From the NCBI GenBank assembly GCA_009691025.1, contig SHWB01000005.1, positions 1 to 64,000 of the forward strand: DNA of 64,000 nt. Reading direction: 5' to 3'. A program made the translations under genes and the position numbers. Below, in pieces: positions 19,536 to 28,447 of this stretch. Position 1 is the first letter of the stretch. Each line of letters begins with the position of its first letter. The notes under the pieces are model-generated. The model saw nothing but the letters and a program-made list of their open reading frames with translations, searched no databases and was not told where the DNA came from. The DNA is from Alphaproteobacteria bacterium. GTDB lineage: Bacteria > Pseudomonadota > Alphaproteobacteria > UBA6615.

Positions 19536-20603
19536 TCAACCGGCCGCGACGGCGGGCCGGGCGGCAATCCTTGCCTTTTCCAGCGCCGTCAAGACCTTCG
19601 CGCCGAACGCCTCGATCGATTTCAGCACGCTGGCATGGCGCGCGCGACCCACGCTCATGTACAGGCAGATATGCACAGCCCTGGTCGCCGCCATCTCGGC
19701 GGCGAGCTTTTCGGCCACCATCTCGGCGTCGCCGATCGGGTTGTTGGCAAGGATGTCCTCCGGCGACATCTCGCCATCGAAACCCTCTTCCGGCAGAAAG
19801 GCACCAGGCAGCGACGTCTGGCCCTGGCGCAGATAGCGCGACTGGCGCAGCTGGTAGCGCGCGTTCTCGGCATAGGCCAGCGCCTCGGCCTTGCTGTCGG
19901 TGACGAAGCCGTAGCGCAGGATGGCGAGACGCATCTTCGCCGGGTCGTGGTCCGCCGCGCGCCAAGAGGCCTAGGCGTCGCGGCGCACCTGCACCAGCGT
20001 GTCGACCGGCCGGCCGAAGCCGGAGGCGAACAGCGTGTAATCATTGTTGGCGGCGATGGCGCAGGATTCCGGGATGTTGCCGGCGAACCAGATGGGCGGG
20101 CGCGGATGCTACGCCGGCAGGGCCGACAACTCTGTCGCCGGGAAGAGAAAATGCTTGCCGCTGTATTAGATGAAGCCGTTGCTCAGGCCGCGGTCGAGGA
20201 TCTCCAGCATCTCCGCCGTCATCTAGCGCGACTGCTCCAGCGTGACGCCGAAGCGCACCAGTTCCTGCGCTTGGTAACCGGAGCCGACGCCCAGCACCAG
20301 CCTGCCGCCGCACATCTGGTCGACGAAGGCGACCTCGACGATCAGACTCGCCGGTTGGTAGAGGCAGCCGAGCACGACCGAGGTGCCGAGCTTTATCGTC
20401 TTCGTCACGGGGCCGAGGTGCGCCGCCATCATCATCGGCGAAACCGTCAGCGAGTAGTTCGAGAAATGATGCTCGGCAAACCAGGCGGTGGAGAAGCCCG
20501 CCTGCTCGCCGAGGCGCGCATGCTCCGTCGCCTCGCGAATTACCACGCCGATATCCTTGTCGCGATCGCGCCGGCCGAGCAGGCCGAACAGGCCGAAATA
20601 CGT
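19536..20603 (-). CDS. LLM-class flavin-dependent oxidoreductase with four in-frame TAA/TAG codons and an ACG at the start position
   Basis: The frame is exactly 1068 bases, identical in length to the intact paralogue at 29337-30404, with no indel. It encodes a bacterial luciferase-like F420/FMN monooxygenase: YFGLFGLLGRRDRDKD, WFAEHHFSNYSL, LVLGVGSGYQAQEL, PIWFAGN. Stops are TAG 20223-25 (EQSR*MTAEM), TAA 20166-68 (NGFI*YSGKHF), TAG 20109-11 (LPA*HPRPP) and TAG 19971-73 (RRDA*ASWRAA). The paralogue has Glu at the first, second and fourth, and Arg at the third. All four lie within 255 bases; the rest of the gene keeps ordinary GAG/GAA. The initiating triplet is ACG where ATG is expected. It sits 19 bases after the EamA gene in an operon-like series. 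Confidence 0.75.
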
Positions 20604-20622
20604 CGTGGCAAACCATCCTGGT

Positions 20623-21534
20623 TCAACCCTGTATTGCGTTGCGCCGGCGCCGTTCCGCCTGGCTTTCGCGCCGCGCGAGCCATGCCGCCGCGCCGATGAT
20701 GACCGCACCACCGATCCAGGTCCACAGGCCCGGCACCTCACCGTAGGCGATATACGCCAGCAGCGAGGCGACCGGCAGGCGCGCGTAGTCGAACGGCGCC
20801 AGCAGGGAGGCGTCAGCATGACTCATCGCGCGCGCCCAGAGGAACAGGCCGACGGTGCCAGTGACTCCGATGGCGACGCCGACGGCGAGAGCCTGCCAAG
20901 TGGGCGTCACCCAGACGAACGGGCAGGCCACGGCCATCACGACCAGCGACCACAGCGTCGTGTGCAGGCTGATGGTGAGCGAGCTTTCGGTACGTGTCAG
21001 CCGCTTGGTCAGCAGCAGGCCAGCTGCGATCTGCAACGCGCCAGCGAGCGGCAGCATCGCCGCCCAGGTCGCGGCGCCGGTGTCCGGCCGCAGCACGATG
21101 AGCGCGCCGGCGAAGCCGAGCAACGTGGCGAGGCCGCGAGTCAGAGAGACGCGCTCGCGGAGAATCAGGATGGCGAGGATGGTTGTGAACAGAGGCACGG
21201 TGAAGGTCATGGCTGTGACCAGGGCCACCGGTAGTTTGATGACAGCGTAGATGAGCGTCAGAGAGCCCGTCGCGTTGAGCATGCCGTTCAGCATGTTGAA
21301 CGGCAGCTGGTGCGTGCGCATAACTGCACCGCGCTGGCGCAGGGCCATAGGCGCCATCAGCACGGCGGCCGACAGGAAGCGCAGGAACGACATCTCGATG
21401 GCCTGCACGTCGACGGTGCCGAGGCGGACGATGGTGTGGCTGGTGGCGAAGCACGCCGCCCCGGCCGTGAACAGGCCGGCGCCGAGCACGGCATTGGGCG
21501 CCGGCGATGCTACGGCGCTGTTGGCGGTAGTCAT
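20623..21534 (-). CDS. EamA/DMT-family transporter (third of three in tandem)
   Basis: The 303-aa inner-membrane protein has ten hydrophobic segments in two EamA repeats, for example FFTA/AACFATSHTIVRLG at the first helix and AGALIVLRPDTG between helices 5 and 6. Members export or import small metabolites. The start at 21534 is set by the ATGA overlap with the preceding gene and avoids the artefactual long track ORF. It is about 40-50% similar to the next two by eye, so the three arose by duplication. Confidence 0.87.
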   Translation of the reverse strand: MTTANSAVASPAPNAVLGAGLFTAGAACFATSHTIVRLGTVDVQAIEMSFLRFLSAAVLMAPMALRQRGAVMRTHQLPFNMLNGMLNATGSLTLIYAVIKLPVALVTAMTFTVPLFTTILAILILRERVSLTRGLATLLGFAGALIVLRPDTGAATWAAMLPLAGALQIAAGLLLTKRLTRTESSLTISLHTTLWSLVVMAVACPFVWVTPTWQALAVGVAIGVTGTVGLFLWARAMSHADASLLAPFDYARLPVASLLAYIAYGEVPGLWTWIGGAVIIGAAAWLARRESQAERRRRNAIQG

Positions 21535-22445
21535 GCTGATACCTCTACCAGGCGACGGGCCTGTTCGGCACGCCGCTCGCGGCGTGCGAGGTAGATGGAT
21601 GCCGCTGCGATGACGGCGCCGCCGATCCAGGTCCACAGCCCGGGCACCTCGGCATAGACGAAATAGGCGAGCACGGCGACGAAGAGCAGGCGCGCATAGT
21701 CGAACGGCACCATCACCGAGGCGTCGGCCAGCGCCATGGCGCGCGCGGTGAGGAAGATTCCGACCGTGCCCAACCCGGCCATGGCCAGCGCGATGAGAAT
21801 CGTCGTCCAGCCCGGTTCCGACCACACGAAGGGCAGGGCGAACCCGGCGAAGATGCTCGACCACAGAGACTGGTGCATCAGGATCGTCATCGGCCCGTCG
21901 GTGCGCGTCAGCCGCTTGGTCAGCAGCATGGCGCAGGCGAGTTGCAGCGCCGCGGCGATCGGCAGCAGCACCGGCCAGGAGACGCTGGAGAAGCCCGGGC
22001 GCACGATGATCAGCACCCCCGCGAAGCCGGCGACGACGGCGGTGGCGCGCCCGAAATCCACCTTTTCCTTCAGCAGCAGGGCGGAGAACAGCAGGGTGAA
22101 CATCGGCACGGTGAAGTTCAGGGCCGTCGCCTCGGCGATGGGCAGCAGCATCAGCGCCCAGAAGATCGTGAATGTGGTGGAGGCGTTGAATACGCCGCAC
22201 AGCATCTGGCTACCGAGTTGGCGCGTGCGCAGCTGGGCGAAACGGCGGCGCATGGCCAGTGGCAACAACAGGACGCAGCCGAAAGCGAAGCGGAAGAACA
22301 CGACCTCGAGCGCGTGCACCTCAGCCGTGGCGAAACGCACGATCGTATGCGTCCCGGCGAAGCAGGCGGCAGACGCCACCATGAGAAAGGCGCCGAGCAC
22401 CACGTTGCTGGCAATGCCCGGGGCGGTACCGGTGGCCGGGTTCAT
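21531..22445 (-). CDS. EamA/DMT-family transporter (second of three in tandem)
   Basis: The 304-aa, ten-helix membrane protein has two EamA domains (AACFAGTHTIVRFATAEVHALE near the start, FAGVLIIVRPG mid-protein, GLWTWIGGAVI near the end). The start at 22445 (MNPATGTAPG) overlaps a TGA in the frame of the upstream gene. Its own TGA overlaps the ATG of the next gene. The substrate is unknown; its place next to hydrolase and LLM genes suggests metabolite efflux or uptake for that pathway. Confidence 0.87.
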   Translation of the reverse strand: MNPATGTAPGIASNVVLGAFLMVASAACFAGTHTIVRFATAEVHALEVVFFRFAFGCVLLLPLAMRRRFAQLRTRQLGSQMLCGVFNASTTFTIFWALMLLPIAEATALNFTVPMFTLLFSALLLKEKVDFGRATAVVAGFAGVLIIVRPGFSSVSWPVLLPIAAALQLACAMLLTKRLTRTDGPMTILMHQSLWSSIFAGFALPFVWSEPGWTTILIALAMAGLGTVGIFLTARAMALADASVMVPFDYARLLFVAVLAYFVYAEVPGLWTWIGGAVIAAASIYLARRERRAEQARRLVEVSA

Positions 22446-22453
22446 CGCCCGGC

Positions 22454-23365
22454 CTAGCCGGTGCCGGGGACGGTGGGACGGCGCATGGCGACGGCCTCGC
22501 GGTGCATGATGTAGGCGGCGGAACCGGCGATGACGAGGCCGCCGGCGATGGTCCAGATATCGGGCAGCTCGCCGAAGGCAACTAGGCCTATGGCGCCGGC
22601 GAAAGGCAGGCGGGCGAAGTCGAGCGGCATCACGGCGGAGGCTTCTGCATGGGCGAGCGAGCGGCTGAAGGCGATGTGCCCCAGAGTGCCGCACAACCCC
22701 ATGGCGACGCCGAGGGCGAGCAGCTCCCAGCTCGGCGCCTTCCAGACGATGGCGTACGGGACGGCGGTGAAGACCGTCAGTAGCGCCGACAATGTCAGCA
22801 CCACCGTGCCGGCCCTCTCCGTACGCATCATGGTGCGTACCACCAGCGTGTTACAGGCGATGGTTGCGGCGCTGCCGAGCGCCAGCAGTGCGCCGGACGA
22901 AATCGCCTCGGCACCCGGCCGCAACACCAGCATCACGCCGGCGAAGCCCACCAGCGTCGCCGTCCAGCGCCGTGTCCGCACCACTTCATGCAGCACGATG
23001 GCGGCGAGCACCGTGGCGAACATCGGCGCGGTGAAATTCAGCGACACGGCCTCGGCCAGCGGCAGGAAGGACAGGGCGCTGAACCAGCACAACGTGCCGA
23101 TGAATGACAGCGAGCCGCGGAACAGGTGCAACCGAGGGCTTTTCATGCGCAGCGCGTCGGCCCCGCCGTGCAACAGGAACGGAAGCATCATGGCGAAGCC
23201 GAATGCGGAGCGCATGAAAGCCAGCTCGAAGACATCGGCGAAGGTGGCGCCATAGCGCGCCAGGGCCGACATCACGGCGAAGAAGCCGGCGGCCGTAATC
23301 ATGTACAGCGCCCCGCGCAGCGGTGCGGGGGTCGCGGCATCCTGAAGGGTCTCTCCGGCGGGCAT
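22454..23365 (-). CDS. EamA/DMT-family transporter (first of three in tandem)
   Basis: The 303-aa ten-helix protein has two EamA domains (FFAVMSALARYGATFADVFE, then FAGVMLVLRPGAEA). The start at 23365 (MPAGETLQD) follows GGAGAGAC. It ends VPGTG then TAG. If that TAG were read through, four more codons would follow to a TGA that overlaps the next ATG as ATGA, the same joint as between the other two transporters. I annotate the TAG as the stop. Confidence 0.85.
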   Translation of the reverse strand: MPAGETLQDAATPAPLRGALYMITAAGFFAVMSALARYGATFADVFELAFMRSAFGFAMMLPFLLHGGADALRMKSPRLHLFRGSLSFIGTLCWFSALSFLPLAEAVSLNFTAPMFATVLAAIVLHEVVRTRRWTATLVGFAGVMLVLRPGAEAISSGALLALGSAATIACNTLVVRTMMRTERAGTVVLTLSALLTVFTAVPYAIVWKAPSWELLALGVAMGLCGTLGHIAFSRSLAHAEASAVMPLDFARLPFAGAIGLVAFGELPDIWTIAGGLVIAGSAAYIMHREAVAMRRPTVPGTG

Positions 23366-23462
23366 GGCGCGGGAGCCTACTCCGCCTGGCGCCGCGCCGC
23401 TTGCGCGGCCGGCGCATGCGTGCCCTGCGGCGCGTGGTCGCAAAGGTCCCGCGGGACGGGGA

Positions 23463-24224
23463 TCAGCGGGCGGCCATGCGCAGGGCGCCGTCGAGGCGGA
23501 TGACAGTGCCGTTGATCAGCACGTTCTCGGCGAGGTGCAGCACCAGGCGGGCGTATTCCTCCGGCCGGCCCAGCCGCTTGGGGAATTCCGGCTGTTTGCG
23601 CAGGCTCTGCTGCGCGGCTTCCGGCAGGCCGGCCAGCATCGGCGTCTCGATCAGGCCTGGCGAGATGGTGTTGACGCGGATGCCGCGCGTGGCAAGTTCA
23701 CGCGCCGCCTGGATGGTGAGCGCCACCACCCCGCCCTTCGAGGCCGTGTAGGCAGCCTGGCCGACCTGACCCTCGAAGGCGGCGACCGAAGCGGTGTTGA
23801 CGATCAGCCCGCGCTCGCCGTCGGCGCCCGGCTCGACATTGCTCATGGCGTGCGCGGCGAGGCGCATTAGGTTGAAGGTGCCGATCAGGTTGATCTTGAT
23901 CGTCCGCTCGAAATCGGCCAGCGGCAGCGGGCCGTTGCGGCCGATGATGCGGCCGACCGAGGCGATGCCGGCGCAATTGATCAGAAGTTGCGAGACGCCC
24001 TGATTGTCGCGTGCTGCCTTCACTGCCGCTTCGGCGCTGTCGTCGGAGGTGACGTCGCACTCGACGGCGATGCCGCCGGTTTCCTTCGCCACGGCGCGCG
24101 CGCCATCCATGTTCACGTCGAGGGCCGCGACCTTCATGCCGGCGCGGGACAGGTGGCGCATGCACTCGGCGCCGATGCCGGAGCCGCCGCCGGTGATCAG
24201 CGCGGCCTTTCCCTTAACGTCCAT
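23463..24224 (-). CDS. SDR-family oxidoreductase, 3-hydroxyacyl-CoA dehydrogenase type II-like
   Basis: The 253-aa protein is a classical SDR: cofactor motif TGGGSGIG, acidic DVNMD after beta-2 (NAD preference), NCAG (variant of NNAG), catalytic Ser in NTASVAAFEGQ, and YTASK with Tyr and Lys. The stretch NGPLPLADFERTIKINLIGTFN is typical of HSD10/FadB2x-like enzymes that oxidise 3-hydroxyacyl-CoA or steroids. It is intact, on the same strand as the transporters but 98 bases upstream of them. Confidence 0.85.
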   Translation of the reverse strand: MDVKGKAALITGGGSGIGAECMRHLSRAGMKVAALDVNMDGARAVAKETGGIAVECDVTSDDSAEAAVKAARDNQGVSQLLINCAGIASVGRIIGRNGPLPLADFERTIKINLIGTFNLMRLAAHAMSNVEPGADGERGLIVNTASVAAFEGQVGQAAYTASKGGVVALTIQAARELATRGIRVNTISPGLIETPMLAGLPEAAQQSLRKQPEFPKRLGRPEEYARLVLHLAENVLINGTVIRLDGALRMAAR

Positions 24225-24281
24225 GCTTCCTCCAGGGGTCTGTCCCGCCGGCCTTCCTGACCCTGGCTGGGCAGGGGGTTT

Positions 24282-25271
24282 TTAGGGCCTAGACCGGCCA
24301 ATCTCAATCGCCGTACCGGCCGACGCCTGCCCTATAATCCAGCCCTCGACGGTCCGGGTCAGGGCATCTTCGGGCACCCCCTAGGACCGGTTGCCGCGCA
24401 GGATATTGATCATGCCGAGCAGGCCGACCATGGCGTCGAAATAGTGGTCGGTCGCAAAGCCGGTTGAAATGGCGTCTCGGGCGGCATTCGTTAGTGACAC
24501 TTCGACTGTTTCGGCCCAACGCAGCAGCCTTCCTGTACCCTCGTCACGGTGGGTCCGATTCGTCTTCGACTTAAGGCCGTGACGTATACCGAGATCGAGG
24601 TGGTCCGACGTGTAGAACTCGCCAGGATACGTCTCGGCGACGGTCAGGCCAAGCTGCGCCAACAGTACGGCGAGCGCGCCGTCATATGGCCAACGTGGAT
24701 GCGCCGACGCGGTCACCGCAGCAGTTCGGGTTGTAGTAGGTCGCGCCAGCCGCTGATCGCCGCCTTGCCAACCTGATTTGGTCCCAGAATCCAGAACAGC
24801 ACGGCAGCGGCAGCGCGATCTTTGCGTCCCTAGTCGCATGTCCGATGCAGTTCACGATAGGCGGCAACACCGAGTGCATGCACTAGTTGTGCCTGTCGTC
24901 GCTCGAAACCTCCATTCGAACCGCGTGGGTAGAATGGACGTAGAAGATGGATCTCATCGGTTCGGTCGGCTGGAAGAAAAAAATTCTCCCAGCGTCCGCG
25001 TCCGGCCTGCGGCAACCATGCCATGAAATTGTCGATGCCGGCGCGTCGCGCATATTTGGACGGCAACCCGATCGAGAAGTCCACACCAAGGAACGCCGAT
25101 CCGCCTTGACCGGCCTCGGCGAGCAACCAAGCGACAAGGGTCGACAGGTCGCGTACCGGCACGGGGGATACAACCGACCAGGCCGGAGCCGTTACGGCGC
25201 GCGACCGTAATGGCGCTGCCACTGTCGTTCTTGCTCCAGTCGGCATGCGCGACGATCTCGGGCGGTCTCAA
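24282..25271 (-). pseudogene. Conserved protein with RNase H-like nuclease look (DUF429-type?), multiply disrupted
   Basis: Pieces in different frames join into one protein of about 320 aa: IVAHADWSKNDSG at the N-terminus (TTG start overlapping the Rieske stop), FLGVDFSIGLPSKYA, FWILGPNQVGKAAISGWRD, WPYDGALAVLL, and TVEGWIIGQ at the end. Breaks are a frameshift near 25,190, TAG 24830-32 (RTCD*GRKDRA), a deletion with frame changes near 24,690-24,720, and TAG 24381-83 (GNRS*GVPED, where relatives read Glu). The Asp-led first strand and GVDFxIGLP suggest an RNase H-like fold, but I am not sure of the family. Confidence 0.5.
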
Positions 25272-26401
25272 CTCGTCCACCGCAGGATCGTCTCGGGCAC
25301 CGGGTTGACGAAGGGGCGGCCCTCGGCGCGCGCGCGGGCCCAGTCGCGCTTCAGGCGGTAGTACCAGCGCGCCTGGGTGTCGGAGTCGTTGACCAGCATC
25401 AGCGGCGGGTCGTGCGCCAGCCCCTCCTGCTGCAGCACGACTACGCTCCGGTCCTGATTGATGAAGGCGCGCGCGAATCCGGCGATGATAGGCTTTAGCA
25501 TGGTCAGCAGGAGAGGGGTCCACCAGAGGATCTGGTAAACCACCGTGCGCTGCGCATCGACCGGGGTCACGCAGGTCAGCGACAGCACCTCGTGGCGCCC
25601 GGCGACGACATGCTCGGTGCGGATGCCGGGCAGGCGGAAGGCGATCTCGGTTTCCGGTACTCCTCCCAGCAGACGATAGGCCAGCGAGTTGGACGAGGGC
25701 CGATGGCGCAGCATGGCGAATCCCTGCTCGATCGGGCCGAAGCGCTTCGCCTTGGCATGTGCCGTGCCGCCCGTCCTCCACCACCAGCTTTTGTGGACGA
25801 AGGGACCGTGCGCCGGGTCCATCAGGCCCACCACGGCGTGGTCGACGTTGCAGGGAAAGTCGGAAGTCAGCACCAGCCGCGCCTTGCCGTTAGCCACGTC
25901 GGGCAGGCGCGGCGGCGGCACGCCATCGGCATCGGCGCCGACAAAAATCCAGACGCATCCCTGCGCCTCGTGGACCGGATAGCGGCCGCAATTGATGCGC
26001 TCTAGGTTGAGGTGCTGGCCCTCGACCAGCGAGGGGACGGCGGTGCAGGCGCCGGTGCGGTTGAAGCGCCAGCCGTGGTAGCAGCACTCGACTTCGTTGC
26101 CGTCGAACTTGCCGTGGCGCAGCGGGATAGCCCGGTGCGGGCAGATGTCCCGGAGCGCGAAGGCGACGCCGTCGGCGGCGCGGCAGAACAACAGCGGCTC
26201 GCCGGCGACGGTCGCCGGCCACATGGCGCCGCGCGCCAGCGTCGCCGAGGGCATGGCGAAGTACCAGGAGTCGCGCAACATGCCGCCCGGATCTCCCGAG
26301 CGGGCCAGCGCCTCGGCCGCCGCCGCGGCGCGCCAGCGCGGCGGGGCGACGGCGAGCGCGTCGTCCTCGGGTCCGGCGTTGTTGGGCTCTCCGGCGTCCA
26401 T
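25268..26401 (-). CDS. Rieske [2Fe-2S] non-heme iron oxygenase, alpha subunit
   Basis: The 377-aa protein has the Rieske cluster ligands CPHRAIPLRHG and CCYHGW (C-x-H and C-x2-H) at about residues 87-110. A helical catalytic domain follows, with a DPAHGPFVH segment that fits the mononuclear iron site. It resembles vanillate O-demethylase or phenylpropionate-dioxygenase-type oxygenases that hydroxylate or demethylate aromatic or terpenoid substrates. The reductase partner is not adjacent. It lies 58 bases from the CoA-transferase gene upstream on the same strand. Confidence 0.88.
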   Translation of the reverse strand: MDAGEPNNAGPEDDALAVAPPRWRAAAAAEALARSGDPGGMLRDSWYFAMPSATLARGAMWPATVAGEPLLFCRAADGVAFALRDICPHRAIPLRHGKFDGNEVECCYHGWRFNRTGACTAVPSLVEGQHLNLERINCGRYPVHEAQGCVWIFVGADADGVPPPRLPDVANGKARLVLTSDFPCNVDHAVVGLMDPAHGPFVHKSWWWRTGGTAHAKAKRFGPIEQGFAMLRHRPSSNSLAYRLLGGVPETEIAFRLPGIRTEHVVAGRHEVLSLTCVTPVDAQRTVVYQILWWTPLLLTMLKPIIAGFARAFINQDRSVVVLQQEGLAHDPPLMLVNDSDTQARWYYRLKRDWARARAEGRPFVNPVPETILRWTS

Positions 26402-26458
26402 GCCAGCCTTATACCCCCGGAGAGGCGTCGATGCACCGCGACCTTGAGGCGCGGCGTC

Positions 26459-27667
26459 TCAGAGCTCCCGCCGCTTCTCGACCAGTGCGCCGGCCGACAG
26501 CATGGCGTCGATCTCGGCCTCCGAGTAGCCGTGCTCGGCGAGGATGGCGCGGCCGTACTGGCCGAATTTGGGCGGAGTCGAGCGGATCGACCCCGGCGTG
26601 CGGGAGAATTTGATGGGGATGCCGGTCCCCCGGTACCAGTCGTGCGATGCCGCCATCCCGCGATGGAGCGTATGATCGTTCTCCAACACTTGGGCGACGT
26701 TGCGTACCGGTCCGGCCGGCACGCCGGCTTCCAGCAGGCGTTTCGACAGCGCCTCGCCGTCATGCTGCATCAGCGGGCCTTCGAGGGCGGTGCGCAGCGC
26801 GGCGAGATTGGTGATGCGGTCGCGATTGTCGCGGAAGCGCGCATCCTCGGCCATCTCGGGCGTGCCGATCTCGGCGCACAGGCGGCGGAAGGCACGATTG
26901 TTGCCGCAGGCGATGAAGATGTCGACCGTCTTCGTCGGGAACTTGTCGTAAGGAGCGAGGTTGGTGTGCGGGTTGCCCGTCACCTGCGGCACCTTGCCCG
27001 ACAGGACGTAGTTTGGAATGTAGGGATGCATCAGCGACACGGCGCAGTCGTAGAGCGTCATGTCGATGAACTGGCCCTTGCCGGAGCGCGCGCGCTCGTG
27101 GATGGCCATCAGGATGGCATTGGCCGTGTACAGGCCGGTACCCATGTCGACCATGGCGATGCCGACGCGGGTCGGCACCTTGTCTATGCCGCCATTGACC
27201 GACATCCAGCCGGTCATCGCCTGGATCACGGCGTCGTAGCCGGGCAGGCCGCCCATCGGCCCGTCCGCGCCGAATCCGGTCAGCCGGCAATGGATCAGCT
27301 TTGGAAAGCGGGCCGAAAGCTGTTCCCAGCCGATCGACCAGAGCTCCAGCGTGCCGGCCTTGTAGTTTTCGATCAGCACGTCGGCGCCGTCGAGCAGGCG
27401 CAGCAGCACGTCGCGCGCCTCCGGCGTGCCGAGGTCGAGGCCGATGTTGCGTTTGTTACGGTTGAGGCCGATGTAATAGGAGGCGTCGCCCTCGTGAAAG
27501 GGCGGGCCCCAGTCGCGCGTCTCGTCGCCATGCGGCGGCTCGACCTTGATCACAGTAGCGCCGTGGTCGGCGAGCATCTGCGTGCAGTACGGCCCGCCGA
27601 GCACACGGGTCAGGTCGACGATCTTGAGGCCGGCGAGCGCACCGGCCGAAGCGGCATCATCGGTCAT
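26459..27667 (-). CDS. Family III CoA-transferase (CaiB/BaiF)
   Basis: At 402 aa it is the normal length. The N-terminus LAGLKIVDLTRVLGGPYCTQMLADHGATVIKVE is the family hallmark, followed by NRNKRNIGLDL and VLIENYKAG. The catalytic Asp is expected in the GYDAVIQAMTG or MVDMGTG region. These enzymes swap CoA between carboxylic acids, activating a catabolic substrate. Together with the two-subunit CoA transferase just upstream it points to CoA-ester catabolism. Confidence 0.9.
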   Translation of the reverse strand: MTDDAASAGALAGLKIVDLTRVLGGPYCTQMLADHGATVIKVEPPHGDETRDWGPPFHEGDASYYIGLNRNKRNIGLDLGTPEARDVLLRLLDGADVLIENYKAGTLELWSIGWEQLSARFPKLIHCRLTGFGADGPMGGLPGYDAVIQAMTGWMSVNGGIDKVPTRVGIAMVDMGTGLYTANAILMAIHERARSGKGQFIDMTLYDCAVSLMHPYIPNYVLSGKVPQVTGNPHTNLAPYDKFPTKTVDIFIACGNNRAFRRLCAEIGTPEMAEDARFRDNRDRITNLAALRTALEGPLMQHDGEALSKRLLEAGVPAGPVRNVAQVLENDHTLHRGMAASHDWYRGTGIPIKFSRTPGSIRSTPPKFGQYGRAILAEHGYSEAEIDAMLSAGALVEKRREL

Positions 27668-27700
27668 CGTTAAGTCCAGGAAAAATGAAACCAGGCGATC

Positions 27701-28447
27701 TCACGCCGCGGCCGCCACATTCCAGAGGCGGGCGGCGAAACCGGGATATGTGCGAGCGATCTCGCCGGCGACACGACCGCGCATCAGCGACAGCGTCGCG
27801 GCGTCGGGTAGGACGGTCGCCGGTACCGTGTCGGGAAGGTCGTAGTCGAAGCCCGTCTCGGCCCGCAGCTCGTCGACCGTGTGGCCGGGATGGACGGAGG
27901 CGAGGCGGAAGCGGTGCGTCTCCTTCTGCCAGGCGAAGACGCAGCGGCCGGTGACCAGCGCGTACGGCCCGCCCGGCCGGTAGACGTTCGGCGCGCTCCA
28001 GCCGGGGGCCGAGATGTAGTCGACCCTAGAGACCAGCACGCGCGGCGAGTGCTCCTCGCGGAACAGGATGACGCGCGGCACGAGGAAATAGAGATAGGCC
28101 GAACCGAAGGAGCCGGGAAAGCGCACCTTCGGCTGGCGCGGATTGCCGATGCCGACGAGGTTGATGTTGGCCTCGCCGTCGATCTGGCCGCCGCCGAGGA
28201 AGAAGGCGTCGATGCGGCCCTCGGCGGCGCAGTCGAATAGTTCCTTGCCGCCGTCGGTGAAGGCGTTCTCGTCGACAGCGCCGAGGATTGAGATGGCGGG
28301 CCTGCCGTTGCCTCGCGCGCGCGCCAACAGGGCGGCCGCGCCGGGAATGGGCGAGGCGGCGCCGACCGCAATATGTCCGAGCCCGTCGAGCATTGTCGCC
28401 ACGGTGGCGATCAGCAATTCCTCGGGCTGACAGGTAGGCACGCTCAT
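27701..28447 (-). CDS. CoA-transferase family I, beta subunit
   Basis: The 248-aa protein (MSVPTCQPEELLIA) has SILGAVDENAF, FLGGGQIDGEANINLVGIG and LVSRVDYISAPGW, the pattern of glutaconate CoA-transferase/IpdB-like beta subunits. In these IpdB-like members the catalytic Glu may be replaced, and some act as hydrolases on ring-CoA esters. Its ATG overlaps the TGA of the alpha subunit (ATGA). Confidence 0.86.
   Translation of the reverse strand: MSVPTCQPEELLIATVATMLDGLGHIAVGAASPIPGAAALLARARGNGRPAISILGAVDENAFTDGGKELFDCAAEGRIDAFFLGGGQIDGEANINLVGIGNPRQPKVRFPGSFGSAYLYFLVPRVILFREEHSPRVLVSRVDYISAPGWSAPNVYRPGGPYALVTGRCVFAWQKETHRFRLASVHPGHTVDELRAETGFDYDLPDTVPATVLPDAATLSLMRGRVAGEIARTYPGFAARLWNVAAAA

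Noticed and set aside
20623-22200. 525-aa EamA ORF as a single fused transporter
   Set aside because: The upstream part of this frame is the antisense-shifted reading of the neighbouring EamA gene; the ATGA junction at 21531-21534 defines the true start.
24720-24722. TGA in the nuclease-like gene as a second Sec codon
   Set aside because: The protein match changes frame at this point, so the TGA is a by-product of the frameshift and not at a Cys position.
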